From positions 184,566,041-184,630,040 of the forward strand of contig CM060846.1 of assembly GCA_030762175.1 (NCBI GenBank): DNA of 64,000 bases, read 5' to 3'. The first letter of the stretch is position 1; every line of letters begins with the position of its first letter. Shown in pieces: positions 38,683 to 50,580 of the stretch. A program made the position numbers and the translations under genes. Source of the DNA: Metallyticus violacea. Taxonomy: Eukaryota; Arthropoda; Insecta; Mantodea; Metallyticidae. Below the pieces are notes generated by a model. It was not told where the DNA came from, did no database searches, and worked only from the letters and a program-made list of their open reading frames with translations.

Positions 38683-38892
38683 TTTGGTCAGAGGCCTCTA
38701 CTTTAAGGCTCGAGGTTCTTTAACGTGCCGTAAATCTATAACATGAGACACACTGCTTTAATCCCCTTCCGGAAGAAGCCATATTACAATTTTGCGCAGG
38801 AAAACAATTCATCGATCCTAGCTGGAATTAAACCCGTGATCTTAGGTCTACAAGGCAAGTATGGTTACCACTTGACCACCAAGACCGACCTG
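38683..38892 (-). repeat. SINE family 2, diverged copy
   Basis: On the minus strand it reads GGTGGTCAAGTGGTAACCAT (A-box region), GGGTTTAATTCC (B-box region), then 'atggcttcttccggaag' and 'aagaacctcgagcc', aligned with the copy at 31.66-31.97 kb. The (AAAT)n tail is missing. Confidence 0.75.
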
Positions 38893-39309
38893 ATAATACA
38901 CGCAATTCTGCTTTGAAAAATTAATGACCTGTAATTTTCTAAAATTATGGAGCATAATTTAAAGACATACCACGATCATTCAAATGTAAACCGGAATTTT
39001 TAAAAGTAAATTTATTCATAGTATATAAAACTACAAAAATGATATGATACTTTACTATGCATTTCCTTCAACAGAAGTGCATTTTCTCCACTGTATGGGT
39101 AGTTTCTTTATATCCCCATTAAAGAAAAAATATGAGCTCGTCAAAAGTCAGTTACGCACAAAGTGCTCTATCTCTGCATCTTAGCTGAATCTATTCCCAC
39201 CCGATGCGTCCTTCAGTAGCCCGAAAATGGGGTAATCGGAAGGGACAAATGGGAATTTTAAACAGGGTGTAAAAGAGGTATCCAATGATTTTTCCTTAAT
39301 TGATCCCGG

Positions 39310-39840
39310 CTTATGGTTGCTGTCAATAGTTTTGCGTTGTCATGCAGACGCAGGACACGGCGTCTTTTGTTGCGATATGCGGCTCACATACCATTCAAAG
39401 TTTGCAGCAATAAGCCGCATTCACAGTCTTTCGTTCGTGAAGGCAATCGATTACTAACACTCACTCCTTCAGTGTCTCAAAACGCGGTCGATAGTACTTT
39501 TCGGCTGACAGGCAAGTATGGCTTGACCGGAGCACACTCCCTTCGTCTCCTCCATTCCATGGTGGTTCTCTTGTTTTCGGAGGTGTATTCACGTGTCATT
39601 ACGGGTCACAAATTGTGTCAAAAACTGCTCACCTTCTTCCACAAACCGATCCAAAAGCCTCTGACTGATATCCTTTTGAACGTTCTTCCGTTCATTAGTG
39701 AGGAGATGTGGGATCCACCTCGCCGACTTTTCCGTATTCCTGGTTCTTCAGAAAAAATGCTGTATATATTTCCACAGTATATGCTTACTTCTGAAGGGAT
39801 TTCGAGCAAGCTTAGGCGTTCATCACTTTCTACAAGGTAA
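39310..39840 (-). pseudogene. Mariner transposase fragment
   Basis: On the minus strand the translation shows the mariner blocks FVEEGEQFLTQFVT, RKQENHHGMEE/REYTSENKRTTMEWR (around the first catalytic Asp region), RKVLSTAF, and RNKRRRVLRLHDNAK (normally HDNARPH, second catalytic Asp). Stops and frameshifts separate them. It belongs to a different mariner branch from the DUF4817-type element at 16.5-23.5 kb. Confidence 0.65.
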
Positions 39841-40689
39841 AAAATACGGCCTAAATATTAACCTGAGTGACGCTCATCTGTGAACGACGTTTGTGGCATT
39901 AAATTTTTACTGCATCATGACCGCTGAGGAACTTCTTGTGACAGTCAAATACACGGGTTCGTTATAGCGTAGCTTCTCAAATAGATGCCCGAAGTCTGGA
40001 CAAAAATTTCGGTAGGTTAGATCCCATCTTAGGCAAGGAAACGAACGATGCGCAATAGACGATAAAACGTCTTGCTTAAACATAGATTTGGGATTGAAAA
40101 ACTAATGTGGAAGTATCCGTTAGGTATCTGTTAAAATTATAGGGATACCTACTCTTGTGAAACCAAGTCATTTGTTGTTTGTAGTTAAAATAAGTTTTGC
40201 GCGCAAATTTGTACGTGCATGAAATAAGTCTAAATTTTTTCAAAGCTTGAAGCTGCTTATGTGACTATAATAGTGAAAGGCCTCATATAAATAGGGAACT
40301 AAGAATCGTGTGTTTGGAAAGCTATTAATATCTCCCCTCCACTTTTAGAAAAATTTTAGCGACGCCATATAGCTTACTAAAAAGTACATAAAAAGAGTTG
40401 GTAAAAATTATTAAGGGGTAACTTAGTTAACCTGTACAGTTCGTTAAGGAGAACAAACTACATAATTAAGCTCACTACTACTGACGGCATTACTCAGAAA
40501 GGACACAACGAATCAGATTAAAACATTTTCTGAACGTTTTAGATGTGCGTGTGGAATTAATAAGGAAATGTCAAAATATAGGATCCATTATCGGCAAAAG
40601 TAAATTAAAAGTACACTTAAGACTTACCGTGCAATAATACTTTAGGCTTATTAATGAATTATGTCAGAATTAAAGCGGGACAGCCTCTG

Positions 40690-41835
40690 AGTGCAATGTG
40701 CAAGATATATAAAAGAATAATAAACTAGAGAATTAAGGCCATATCTGAAGATATGATATAAGAGGAACAAAGTTTTTTTAAGTCAGGACGATCAACATTT
40801 CAACATTTATCTGAAAAATGGAAAGAACATAACCTTGAAACTCATATTGCATTTATAGACATTTAGGACGGCTTTCGACAGAACAAATGGAATAAAGTAA
40901 TGGTCAATGTTGAAGGAACAAGAATATCCTCAACATATGATAATTGTGTTGCAAAATCTATACACAATATCTACATTAATAAAAATAAAATACAGGGAAA
41001 GAGAAGATAGAAACAACAGAAATAAATGTAGGAGTTCGACAAGAATGGAATATAATCGCCGACATTGTTTAATATAATTTTTAAAGTAGGAATTAAAATT
41101 AGTAAACACAAGAGTTTTAAATTTTAATTGCAATGGCACAGCTATTGTTCAGCAGATTGAAAAGAATTTATAATATTCTCTTTATGATTCGAAACAGATA
41201 ATAGATAGTTGTGATTCTAAAATTTCGAATACTAAAACAAAAACATTGACTTTCTGGAGAAAATGCTAATTACATAAATTATTGCATTATATAATCAACT
41301 CTTAAAGCAGGTAATTGATTATAAATATTTTGGCTCTGAAATAAATATAGCTCTAGGACAATAGTGGACATAAATATAAAGTACCTAAATTTCAGGTAAT
41401 GTTCAACTCATTAAAAAATAAAACAGGGAAAGACAGAATGATGAAATCTTATAAAAATGTGATAGTCCCTACATTACTGTATGTTAGTTAGGTATGTATG
41501 GGTAACAACGATAAAAATGAAATGAAAAGAAAAAAAAATAGAATACAAATATGTGTTTCTGTGGAGAACAGAAGGCTGTTTGCACACTAAACAGTTAAAT
41601 AATTATGATATAAGAGCGGCGTTATAGATATTCTCCATTATTCACAGAACAGATACCTATCGAAAAATGATTAAATCAAATTAATAGTATGGAAAAAATT
41701 TAATACCCAAAGTCACGTATGAATACCATTAAAGAGGAAGGAGAGATCTGTATCGCCCAGAAAGGAGACGCAATGAATTGTGTTGACCGAAAAGGCAATT
41801 AATCTAATCCGTGGAGTGATGATGATGATGATCCC
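40690..41835 (+). pseudogene. LINE reverse-transcriptase fragment
   Basis: Plus strand. EEQSFFKSGRSTFQHL, HNLETHIAFIDI, stop, DGFRQNKWNKV matches the '(Q)GFRKGRST...THLAFIDYEKAFDRVNR' region with motif A. Further right come YFGSE and VPTLLYV blocks and an RRKE.R..R tail followed by GATGATGAT repeats at 41,818-41,832. It is collinear with the shorter fragment at 14.14-14.72 kb, so both are copies of one family. Confidence 0.65.
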
Positions 41836-42076
41836 TTAACCCATTTATTGTTCTAAAAATAATTCTGGCTGCAACAATGTCGTTCCTTTCTAACAAAAAA
41901 AGTTTCCCTATCATTATATCTTCTATAACAAAATCTCACATTTTGTAATATTGGCCCTATAGAGGACGTAGAACCTTTAAAATCTCTTTTGTTCATCGTC
42001 AAACGAACAAGTTATTTAATGGTAAGATATTCACTGTTATACATTTCAAGTGGTTATTTTATCCTGTTTTACTATA

Positions 42077-42106
42077 TGTAAAAACGGGCGTTAAACACTA
42101 CTCAAT
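42077..42106 (+). repeat. 3' tip of SINE family 1
   Basis: gtaaaaacgggcgttaaaca is the family's 3' signature; only the tip remains. Confidence 0.55.
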
Positions 42107-43030
42107 CAATTACTATATGCGATACCGAATCACTTATACTGTATGTCCTAGTTGTTAGCACCCAACCCGGTTTCAATGTTAGCGCGTACTTCTTCTGAGG
42201 CTAATTCATTTAAAAGATAACATATGCTTTGAAAAGCATAGCCCGTGTATCTAAATGTATCACTTTCCCTTTCGATCTACTTGTCTAAGTGCTAGGTTTC
42301 GATAATGACATGTTTCACTCAACGCAGCAAAACAAGTTACAGTAGCTTTGGAGCTGAATATCATTATCCACACACGTCAAACTTAGAACAGTTATAAGGT
42401 TAAACTAAAATGCTTTTCTGGAGGCATGTGCAATTAGATTAAACAATCACGGTGCAAGCCATGTGGCGTTTGCTATCGCTGACAGCAATGTTCATGCAAT
42501 TACTCCTATGTTGATCTACATGCCACATAAAATATACCTTCTTGGACAGTCAGCTTCAAAAAGTCTAGCTGTCTTCAGTGGGATAGTTTATAATAATGAG
42601 CAGTTGTTGAATTTGATGAGCGCAAAGAGAAAAGTGAGAGGTAACTATTACTCTAGGGCAGGGAAATGGGCAACAAAGTTTCTCTAATATAGGTTACTCG
42701 CTCTTGCCTCTAGCTCCGCCTATGTGCCTTATTATTTCTTACGCGCTTCAGTTTAGTTCCTTGTATCACATACTTTCTTGTCTGGCTTTGCGTACTTTCT
42801 TTTAATAATTATATTAATGTTTTTACGAGCATTATCATTTATTACTACAATATAATCGTTTATTGCTATCGTTTTGTTACTGTTATGGCATATTACTATT
42901 ATATTGTCGCGTGTTGTTAATGCAGAAACATTGGCGGCTTATTTGTGACGAGTAATATGTTTATTTAATATGCGTACTTGAAGCATGTCAAAGAGACTGG
43001 TGACAAATGCATACAAGGGTGAACTAGGTC

Positions 43031-43924
43031 ATGTTTCCCACAAAAAAAAAAAAAACCATAAGAGGCAGGCATGGATGGGTCCTTCGTGGTCAAGTCCCTG
43101 AAATGGTTTGCGCATTACGCGATAATTTTGAAAGGGAGAATGGAAAATGTTGGACCGTTGGTAGATGTCAACATAGTCGTAGAAAAAACAGTGAACCGTT
43201 AGTCAAAGGAGGGAGTGTCATTGTTCTTCATTCTGGCACTACCCGAGGTTTTGTCCCAAAATGTTTTCTAATATTTAGTACCCTAAACATTGGAGACTAT
43301 CTCGGAAAGATGGATGCTGCATCTTTCTCGGAATTATTTCAAAATTCGTTACTGAATAATATCCCTTACAAACAGACTATTGTAATAGATAATACACCAT
43401 ATCATTTTATAATAGAAAACAAAACCCAGACACACTGCAATGGTTGAAAATTAACATATTAACATGGGTGGAAAAACATTTACTGTCAAAAATAAAGACA
43501 TTACTGTTCATAAGAACATTACCAAAGATGAAAAAATGGAACTTTTGGCGCCATTTAAATCAGAGCCACGGTATGAATTAGTTGAGCTAGCAAAAAACAT
43601 GGTCATCGCGTCATCAGACTTAAGCATCATTGTCATTTTAACCCAATTAAAACCACCTGGATTTAAATGAGGAGTTACATAGTAAATATTAATAAAGAGC
43701 TCTCCATCGCAGTAGTAGAGAGCTTCACCAAGTAGGGAATCCAAGAAGTAAATCCAGATAACTGAGCGGCGGTGGTCTCCCACAGCAAAATAATTATCCA
43801 GGAACAGTATAAGAAGAAAAGGATCCTGGACAAACAGGTGGATAAAATAAATATCTCCCTAAGAAGTAGCTTCGAGGAAGTTCAAAGCGATTCGTCTTTG
43901 GGAGTAGCCCCTCTATCACAATAA
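43031..43924 (+). pseudogene. DDE transposase, broken
   Basis: Plus strand. VIVLHSGTTRGFVPKCFLIF, then GDYLGKMDAASFSELF, IPYKQTIVIDNTPYHFI (second catalytic Asp in VIDNTPYH), and downstream the reading LVELAKN in a shifted frame and NPDN..., ending in SSFEEVQSDSSLGVAPLSQ. It is the same general family as the fossil at 7.9-8.8 kb. A stop at about 43,445 and later frameshifts break it. It is followed at once by an (ATT)n tract. Confidence 0.65.
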
Positions 43925-43944
43925 ATTTGAGTAATAACTTTGCA

Positions 43945-43945
<1 letters not shown>

Positions 43946-44008
<63 letters not shown>
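43946..44008. repeat. (ATT)n microsatellite
   Basis: About 21 ATT units. Confidence 0.97.
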
Positions 44009-44121
44009 GTCATAGTACATCCGGATTCATTGGCATTTTCTTTTCTTTTGGAGTTTAAAGGGCTAGTCTATAACATTTCTGCATTTGAAACATTTACGGT
44101 TGCAAGGTTTAGATAATGTGA

Positions 44122-44123
<2 letters not shown>

Positions 44124-44196
<73 letters not shown>

Positions 44197-44224
44197 AATA
44201 ATGATGATGATGATGATGATGATG

Positions 44225-44279
<55 letters not shown>

Positions 44280-44292
44280 CAACAACAACAAT
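44124..44292. repeat. (AAT)n/(GAT)n/(CAA)n compound microsatellite
   Basis: About 170 bases of triplet repeat: AAT, an inner GAT block, AAT again, then CAA. It creates long spurious poly-Ile and poly-Leu frames on the minus strand that are not genes. Confidence 0.97.
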
Positions 44293-44588
44293 GGCTAAAC
44301 GGTGCTTACTCAAGAAAAGCTAGAACAAACAAATAAAATGTTTATTAAATAAATAAGAAAATAAATGATTTTTTTAAATATATTTGCATGTCTGTTTACA
44401 TTTTAAAATGAATAAGAAACAAGCTCAACACGAGCACCAAATTCTCGAAAATTTTTAAAATAAACCAAAAAGTCATGGGGTATTGGAATGTGAAAATAAA
44501 ACTAAAACCGTAGCTTTTGAAGTAAAATATAGCATTCCAGGGTGACAAAGCAAACCTATACTTCGTTATGAAATATAGTCTTCGGTGA

Positions 44589-44589
<1 letters not shown>

Positions 44590-44653
<64 letters not shown>

Positions 44654-44660
44654 TATTATA
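44590..44660. repeat. (ATT)n microsatellite
   Basis: About 22 ATT units. Confidence 0.97.
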
Positions 44661-45299
44661 ATATTCAGATGGAGTATAATAAACTTTAGGATATATTTAT
44701 TAATTTTGGAAATAAAGTACATAACTTATCCAGCTAAGCTGGTAGCTGCTGCTATATGGCAACCCAGTAACCCCACCTCTCTACTCTGAGCTAGATGTCG
44801 GAAGTGGGATGTTGTTTTAATTCCACTGTATATATTAAACTCAAATAGTCTTGGATCCAACGACTGTTTGTATAGGACAAATATGCTTGCTACATGTACA
44901 AACAAATGTAAATATGTGAGATTCCGCTGATGGTGGGAATCCACGAGAGCGGTCCTTTATTATGGCCTTTCAATAGCCCGTTTAAAGACATATGCAACAC
45001 ATGCCACACGGTTTCAATAATAAGCTATAATAAAATAGACATTCGTTAAGAACTCGTGGCAACCGACAGATAGCAGCCTGTCGACCATATTCCTTTCATT
45101 TGTACAAGCACTAGGATTCTATAAAATGGCGAGTCATAATACATATTTGTTTACTTCTCAGCCCTTGGCAAGAAACTGGACATAGCTTCCATCCCTGACT
45201 TATCTTCTATCGTAATATTAAAAAATTCGGAACCATTGTATTACATAACCTCCTGAGAACCAGAAATGTTTTCTAACTTTGCTCTGGAAATACGCATTC

Positions 45300-45579
45300 T
45301 TTAACATGTCGTTTTTTTTTTTTTGAGTAGTGTTTAACGCCCGTTTTCACTACTGAGGCACCACAGGGGGTGGACACTGATGATACATGAAATGAAATGA
45401 TAAATTGGGAAAGGATATATCTTTTTTAAGGAAGGAAGCGTTCCAGGCCTAAGTTTAGGTACCTCCCGGCATTTGCCAGTTATGAAGACTAAGGAAAATC
45501 TGGAAAAAACTCCAGTCAGGGAGGACGGTCCTGGCGGGAATCGAACCGCAGACCTCCCGCTCACGAGTTTAACATGTCG
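45300..45579 (-). repeat. SINE family 1, 5'-truncated copy with 12-bp target-site duplication
   Basis: The body runs 45,312-45,567 in reverse orientation between two copies of tttaacatgtcg (45,300-45,311 and 45,568-45,579). The head is cut within the tRNA-like part just after the 'ctcacgag' stretch. The exact duplication shows a fairly recent insertion. Confidence 0.9.
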
Positions 45580-46119
45580 GATCTATGGATTATTGGGGGG
45601 GGGGGAAGAAGGTTGAAAATTCTTCTTGCCATAGGTTTCCCGCCAAAGGTGATACAGAATGCTGTACTTTGGATCCGAATGACAATAATGCGTGTCGTTA
45701 AATAGGAAAACCATAAAATATGTTACGCAACCATATTTATTCAATTCAAACATTACTGTGCTTACAAAATTACAATTTTATTGTGTAATAATGATGAAAT
45801 CAGTATTAACTTTACATATAATAACTGTTTTAAAAATATGTAATTAAGCATAAGAACATAACAAATATGTATGAAATAAGTGGGAGATAAAATACGCTGC
45901 TTATTGTGGGTATGTTACTCCTCCTGGAACAATGCAAAACAATTTCTTTTAGGAACAAGACATAGGAAAATATTACAGTGTTATTAAATGTCCTCGTCCT
46001 TTCTCTACAGCCAGGTTCCTTAAACTTCTGCTGCCTTTGATATTTTGGATAATGGACATGTGTGTAAATTTTGCTTTCATCTTATCGTGTGGAAGAGGAA
46101 CTGGCATCTTTAGCTTCTT

Positions 46120-47170
46120 TGCTACAAGTTCTGCTCCATCTTCTTCCTTGGTGCCACCAGGATCAGTTTCTTATGTAAAATATTGTAAACAATTGATTCT
46201 CCAAGCGCCAGCTTACACTTCCGGAGATGTGGAACTTCCCGCATGGGAATTCCTTTACTAATCAGATCATTCTTAAACTGCAGCCAAGAATTCACCACAC
46301 ATATTAAAAAAACGGAAGATGGTTCTGATGGTCCAATTTTAGTCTTAACTCTCATAGAAAAATAGGAAAGAATTATATTAGAGAGGTCCATTTCACCAAT
46401 TTTAGCATTACACGTAAATGGTATCATAAATTTGGATTTCTTGTCCATCCTCTTAATATGTTTTTTTCTTCCTTGTGTACAAGCATATTTGCAGATACGG
46501 TTCATTTTTGCTGCAAAATTTTATCTATTCTCAATCACGTAGTCTTAAGTTCTCTACTGTTTTGGATAGCGTTTGTTGGCCATGGACATCTTTTCAAAAG
46601 TTCACCTGCCATGCTATTGCTAGTAAAGAGGTGATCGTGGTACGCACATTATGTTGATGTAAGGCCTTCAATTAGCTGCAGAACAATTGACATAGCCAAT
46701 TCAATTCTCTAAATTATGTATTCGGGAAAAAGTGTTTTGCATTTGTAAACCTTGATATCTAATACAACTCCATTAGGATTTGTAAGAACGTAGACTTTCA
46801 ACGCCAGAGGATCTGGCTTACCGTGATAGAGCTATTTAATGTCACCTACCCCAGAAAAAGGGACCATCGTTTCGTCAATGCACACATCCAGGTCCATTTT
46901 CTGTTTCAAACACCCTTCCTTATTTCTATCAATTAATGGACGTAATTTCCAAAACCTGTCCTTTTTTCGCCGTCTCTAATGTCATCTTCAAAATCAACAT
47001 TAAACGATGTTCTGATTTTTAAAATGTATGTTGAGTGTCAATTTTAACTAATAACAGGCATTCTCCACCGATTGTCTCAATACTCCTAAATGATTGGCTA
47101 CTGTAAACAGCCCATGATTATGCTGATGCGAATGAAGTTTTAATTTCTTTAAAATCTAAATTTAATGGTC
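46120..47170 (-). pseudogene. PiggyBac-type transposase, broken
   Basis: On the minus strand KLRPLIDRNKEGCLK and CIDETMVPFSGVGDIK match the piggyBac block around the first catalytic Asp (usually (D)E.M(I/V)PF.G). Next are KPDPLALKVYVLTNPNGVVL, and at 46,505-46,122 the region with MDLSNIILSY and VVNSWLQFKND (usually GGVD..D.....Y and VNSWLLY). Several stops separate the blocks. It is a dead copy. Confidence 0.7.
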
Positions 47171-48585
47171 GACCATTTCTTTCTATATAAGTTTGATAAA
47201 TCTTACACGTGAATTTTGTAAGATATAATAATTTAAGTATTGTTCTAAGTAATCATTAATATCACTGACTACTGGGCCCTATCGCACAAAAGTAGTCTAA
47301 TACATACAAGCATATTAGTAAAGCATGATCTTGTAACTTTCTGTTTCACTAAAGAAGTTCAACGCATGTAATGCATTAGTAAAAAGTTACCAGTTACGTC
47401 ATATAAGAGCAAGATGCAGGAAAAGCTGCTATGCCTTGAATTAGTAGGTTATATACAGTCCTTAAGGAGTTTTATTATACAGAGCGGGTTATTGTCATTC
47501 CTGCTAAAAGGTCTTTTGTTTTTTTCTCAGATATAATGATAATTTAAATACATTATTATGCATTAATCCACATTCAAGCGTGATAATCCACTTTGAGGGA
47601 ACGGTCTCATAAGGCTACATTTAGGAGCATCAATTTGTCTTTGAGAGATGCCAAAAGAATCGAGCTTCCAGATTGCTCTCGGCCATTTTCTCCATTAGTC
47701 CATTTAATCATTTATATATATTTATTTATTTAGTTTGACTACCATGTTCCCATTATAAGCAATAAACAAAACAAAAAATTCATAGCATGTAGCAAGAAGC
47801 TTAAAAATACATTATCTAAGATGCTGGTGTGAAATATGCATTTGAAACAGGAAACACCAATATCAAATCATAAGCCATACTTTAATTTCATTAACCTAAC
47901 TTTACCATTGTACACAAACATTAACATTATTCCTTCTTTATACATATTCCTGCTCATTATCATCGTCATCGTCATCATCGTCCTCATCATCATCATCATC
48001 ACCACTTTCGCTAATACTTAGCACATTTGGGTCACTTGACTCCAAAAATCATTAAAAAACAATAAATTTTGTGCGAGTATTTGAAGTTACCGAATTCCTA
48101 CAGTTGTGGAGAAATTTATACAGTGCCCCACTAATACTTATGTGAGACAGATCAACGAAAAACCACTTGTACATTTGTATGTATGGAGTTAAATATAAGA
48201 ACAGCAGAAACCTTTATGAACAGAATTTTATCAATAACTGCAAGTTACAAGTCCATACACTTGTAATGTATTAGACCACAATTTTGTGGAAAAGTACCTT
48301 AATGGTAATGTAGGCAGAGAACGGAAGTTCTGGAGTAAATGTTTTCCTACGCCATTATTTTCTAGGGCAATACGTTAATATTTTTCATATACTAACATGA
48401 AAAAAATGTCATCAAATGCAAAATAGAAATGTTACAGCCCACTGCAAGGCTCATGGTTCTAAATTAAATTTTATTTGTACACTAGCGCTAAAAATAAGTA
48501 ATTTTCAAGTTTGATAGCCTGAATAGACTAAACTAAGCTATGACCTCATTGCTCATGACTTAAACTGGTAAACGAAAGCATTAAC

Positions 48586-48637
48586 ACCGCCACGGGTAGC
48601 CGAGGTTGTTAAGACGTGGACTCGTGAGCGGGAGGTC
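48586..48637 (+). repeat. SINE family 1, left part, split by the Polinton
   Basis: Contains accgccacgggtagccgagg and the A-box-like GTTAAGACGTGGACTCGTGAG, ending at gcgggaggtc. The rest of the SINE resumes at 63,202. The last six bases (GAGGTC, 48,632-48,637) are the left copy of the Polinton target-site duplication. Confidence 0.85.
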
Positions 48638-48806
48638 AGTAGTATATATCCCTTTTCCGGTGATTTAATTCATTGCTAATGATATCAAAAGTGGGGTGAG
48701 CTATCAAAAGTGGGGGTGAGGTGGCGTGGTTGGGTGGGGGGTGGAAGTGTTGAGGTGCAATTTGATATCAAAGCTTTTTCAATTTAAATCACCGGAAAAG
48801 GGGTAT
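48638..48806 (+). repeat. Left terminal inverted repeat of the Polinton
   Basis: Its outer end matches the right terminus (63,201 reading inwards): AGTAGTATATATCCC, TTTCCGGTGATT, then GATATCAAAA and GTGGGG-rich sequence. The same arm contains an internal inverted repeat: CCCTTTTCCGGTGATTTAA at the outside (about 48,650-48,668) pairs with TTTAAATCACCGGAAAAGGGG at about 48,783-48,803. The middle is strongly G-rich on this strand with short GTGGGG(T)GAG repeats. Confidence 0.9.
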
Positions 48807-48846
48807 TCATTTTATTATACATAAAATTAACATATATGTGATACAA

Positions 48847-49160
48847 AAAGAATTGGTTTAAATACAATTAAAATGCAAAAATGATGGTACTGAATATATT
48901 TATTATATAAAATAAAAATGGAGGTTTTACCCCTTTACAAAATGGTGGTTTTACCCTTTACAAAAATGGCGGTGCACTGGTGGCGGTGGTTTTACAAAAA
49001 TGGAAAGAATTGGTTTAAATACAATTAAAGATGTGTGTTGAGTATTTTTATTATACAAAATAAAAATGGAGGTTTTTACCCTTTACAAAATGGAGGTTTT
49101 ACCCTTTACAAAAATGGCGGCACACATGGCGGTTTTACAACAAATGGCGGTACAGTTCAC
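48847..49160. repeat. 157-bp direct repeat at left end of Polinton
   Basis: aaagaattggtttaaatacaattaaa occurs at 48,847 and again 157 bases later. Both copies are followed by ttattatacaaaataaaaatggaggtt-like sequence and several 'ttaccctttacaaaaatggcgg' sub-repeats. No gene is visible between the left terminal repeat and 49,234. Confidence 0.8.
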
Positions 49161-49233
49161 ACATCACTGGTGGGTTTACAAACATTGTGACAGTTTTGGC
49201 GGTTACAAAAAAAATGGCGGTGCAGTTCACACA

Positions 49234-49770
49234 TCACTGGTGGGCGCAGTCGGCTTTACAAAAAAATATTTTAAAATATGTGGTATATGTCTTTTTGACA
49301 AACGACACTTCACTGTCTTCGTCGCTGCTGCTTTCCTCTTCCTCGCGTGGTGTGGTGACGCAGGTAAGTGACATTTGGGAAAAGTTGATGTTGAGGTGTT
49401 CCTGGGCCGACGGAATGGCGATAGGGACGACGAAATCGCTGATGGATGCGGTTGTGAAGCATCCTGCCGATGTGACCTTGTACTCTAGGGCTGGCGTTTT
49501 GTCGATGGTTCCGAGGTAGATGGTGCAGCGTGCGTCTATGCCGTAGTGGAGTGCTTTAGACGGGAGGCACCTGACTTCCACGACGTCGGAGTTGTTGGTT
49601 GCTAATTTGACGGTGACAGTTTTGTCTTCGCCAAAGAAGGAGATTTCTGTTGAGATGAGTTTGATGTTTGCTGGGTACTCACCGCTTGTTGTGACGTGAT
49701 TTTGGTTGTCAAAAACTAGTTTGACAAATACATTGTTGCCTACCCCCACCGGATCTGTTTTACAGGGCAT
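49234..49770 (-). CDS. Hypothetical Polinton protein, 178 aa, acidic C-terminus
   Basis: Open frame from ATG at 49,770, five bases after the stop of the 102-aa gene, so both are probably on one transcript. The main part is rich in Val/Thr/Ile and predicted beta strand, for example NVFVKLVFDNQNHVTTS and KTVTVKLATNNSDVVEV. Near residue 145 is an acidic serine stretch (REEEESSSDEDSE). I recognise no family. Its beta-rich composition could fit a capsid-associated or nucleic-acid-binding role, but that is only a guess. It is the last gene of the operon before the left terminal repeat. Confidence 0.65.
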   Translation of the reverse strand: MPCKTDPVGVGNNVFVKLVFDNQNHVTTSGEYPANIKLISTEISFFGEDKTVTVKLATNNSDVVEVRCLPSKALHYGIDARCTIYLGTIDKTPALEYKVTSAGCFTTASISDFVVPIAIPSAQEHLNINFSQMSLTCVTTPREEEESSSDEDSEVSFVKKTYTTYFKIFFCKADCAHQ

Positions 49771-49775
49771 GTTGT

Positions 49776-50084
49776 TTATTTCGGTGTAAACTTCAATACG
49801 TGTCTCCGGTAGCCGTTTCTGAGTACCTCTTCACCCTGGTACACGATGTAAAAGTCAAACGAGTTGAGCTGGTTGATGAGTTCTGCAGAAAGATTGTTAA
49901 ATCTTGTAGGTAGAAACACTTCTTTCCCGTTTTCGAGGCGAACAAGCGTACTGGGTCCGTGCTTTGTGGATATGTTCCGGACCCCTACCACGACGTATGG
50001 TACGTTCGGCTGTAACGTGGACACTGATACATACTCCGAGTTGTTCGCTGCTGTAGCTAGTTCGCGTAACACGTCGTTGATCAT
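49776..50084 (-). CDS. Small conserved-type Polinton protein, 102 aa, possible OB-fold
   Basis: Open frame from ATG at 50,084. The central part alternates hydrophobic and charged residues: VPYVVVGVRNISTKHGPSTL, then VRLENGKEVFLPTRFNNLS. I have the impression that short proteins with this '(K/R)..NT/STK(H/Y)G......(L/V)......FLP.R(F/Y)' pattern recur in insect Polintons, where an OB-fold (single-strand binding) could be imagined. That is inference; no zinc finger or catalytic motif is visible. A TCAGT initiator-like motif lies at 50,111-50,115, 27 bases upstream of the start. Confidence 0.65.
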   Translation of the reverse strand: MINDVLRELATAANNSEYVSVSTLQPNVPYVVVGVRNISTKHGPSTLVRLENGKEVFLPTRFNNLSAELINQLNSFDFYIVYQGEEVLRNGYRRHVLKFTPK

Positions 50085-50580
50085 GTTGACTTCTCTGTAG
50101 AACTTTTGCTACTGACACACATTGGGCATTGTTTGGTGAGAGGGGGAGGACCGTCAATGTGGGTAGTGGTGGTGGGGAGGTTGTAGTGTTGGTTGCAGCG
50201 GCGGTAAGGGGCGCAAATTCCTTTAACTTCTGGTGTAAGCTCCGCCCATACAGCTTCCACATCTACGGGCGAATGATGAATAAAGGTGGCGTTTCCCTAC
50301 ACGGCTAGTAGATGACGTTCATTTGGCTCCATCATTGTGAGACGACGATCATTTTTCAGAAACTAAATCACTAGGTCCATGGTTTGCGGGAGACTTGTTC
50401 GTGACGTTATAAGGTGTTCGTGTTTGGACAGGGGAGCAGGTGTTTTCGTGACGTCATCACGGAGCAGGTACAACCTCGCCTTGAACTTGTCCATGGTCCA
50501 ATGAATGCTCCGTCATGCCTGGACTTGTTCGGGGGGTTCTCGTGTTCCGACTTGTTCATGCAGGTGTTTTCGTGACGTCA
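50085..50580. promoter_or_regulatory. Intergenic block with paired CRE-like palindromes
   Basis: This is the only long gap (about 500 bp) in the gene array. gcaggtgttttcgtgacgtc and the next few bases (atcacgg) occur twice, at 50,436-50,462 and 50,560-50,586, 124 bases apart. Each copy holds a perfect TGACGTCA (50,449-50,456 and 50,573-50,580). 'ccttgaacttgt' and 'cttgtccatgg' are also repeated. The block lies upstream of the 102-aa and 178-aa genes, so a separate promoter for them is plausible. No TATA box is seen. Confidence 0.5.

Noticed and set aside
39313..39840. 175-codon plus-strand open frame
   Set aside because: It is the antisense of a mariner transposase fragment whose conserved blocks read on the minus strand.
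44068..44313. Long minus-strand frames of poly-Ile and poly-Leu
   Set aside because: They are translations of the (AAT)n/(GAT)n microsatellite, not genes.
49066..49519. Plus-strand frames with a GTAAGT donor-like site at 49,363
   Set aside because: They arise from the 'aaaatggcggtt' repeats and the complement of the 178-aa gene. No acceptor or conserved protein supports them.
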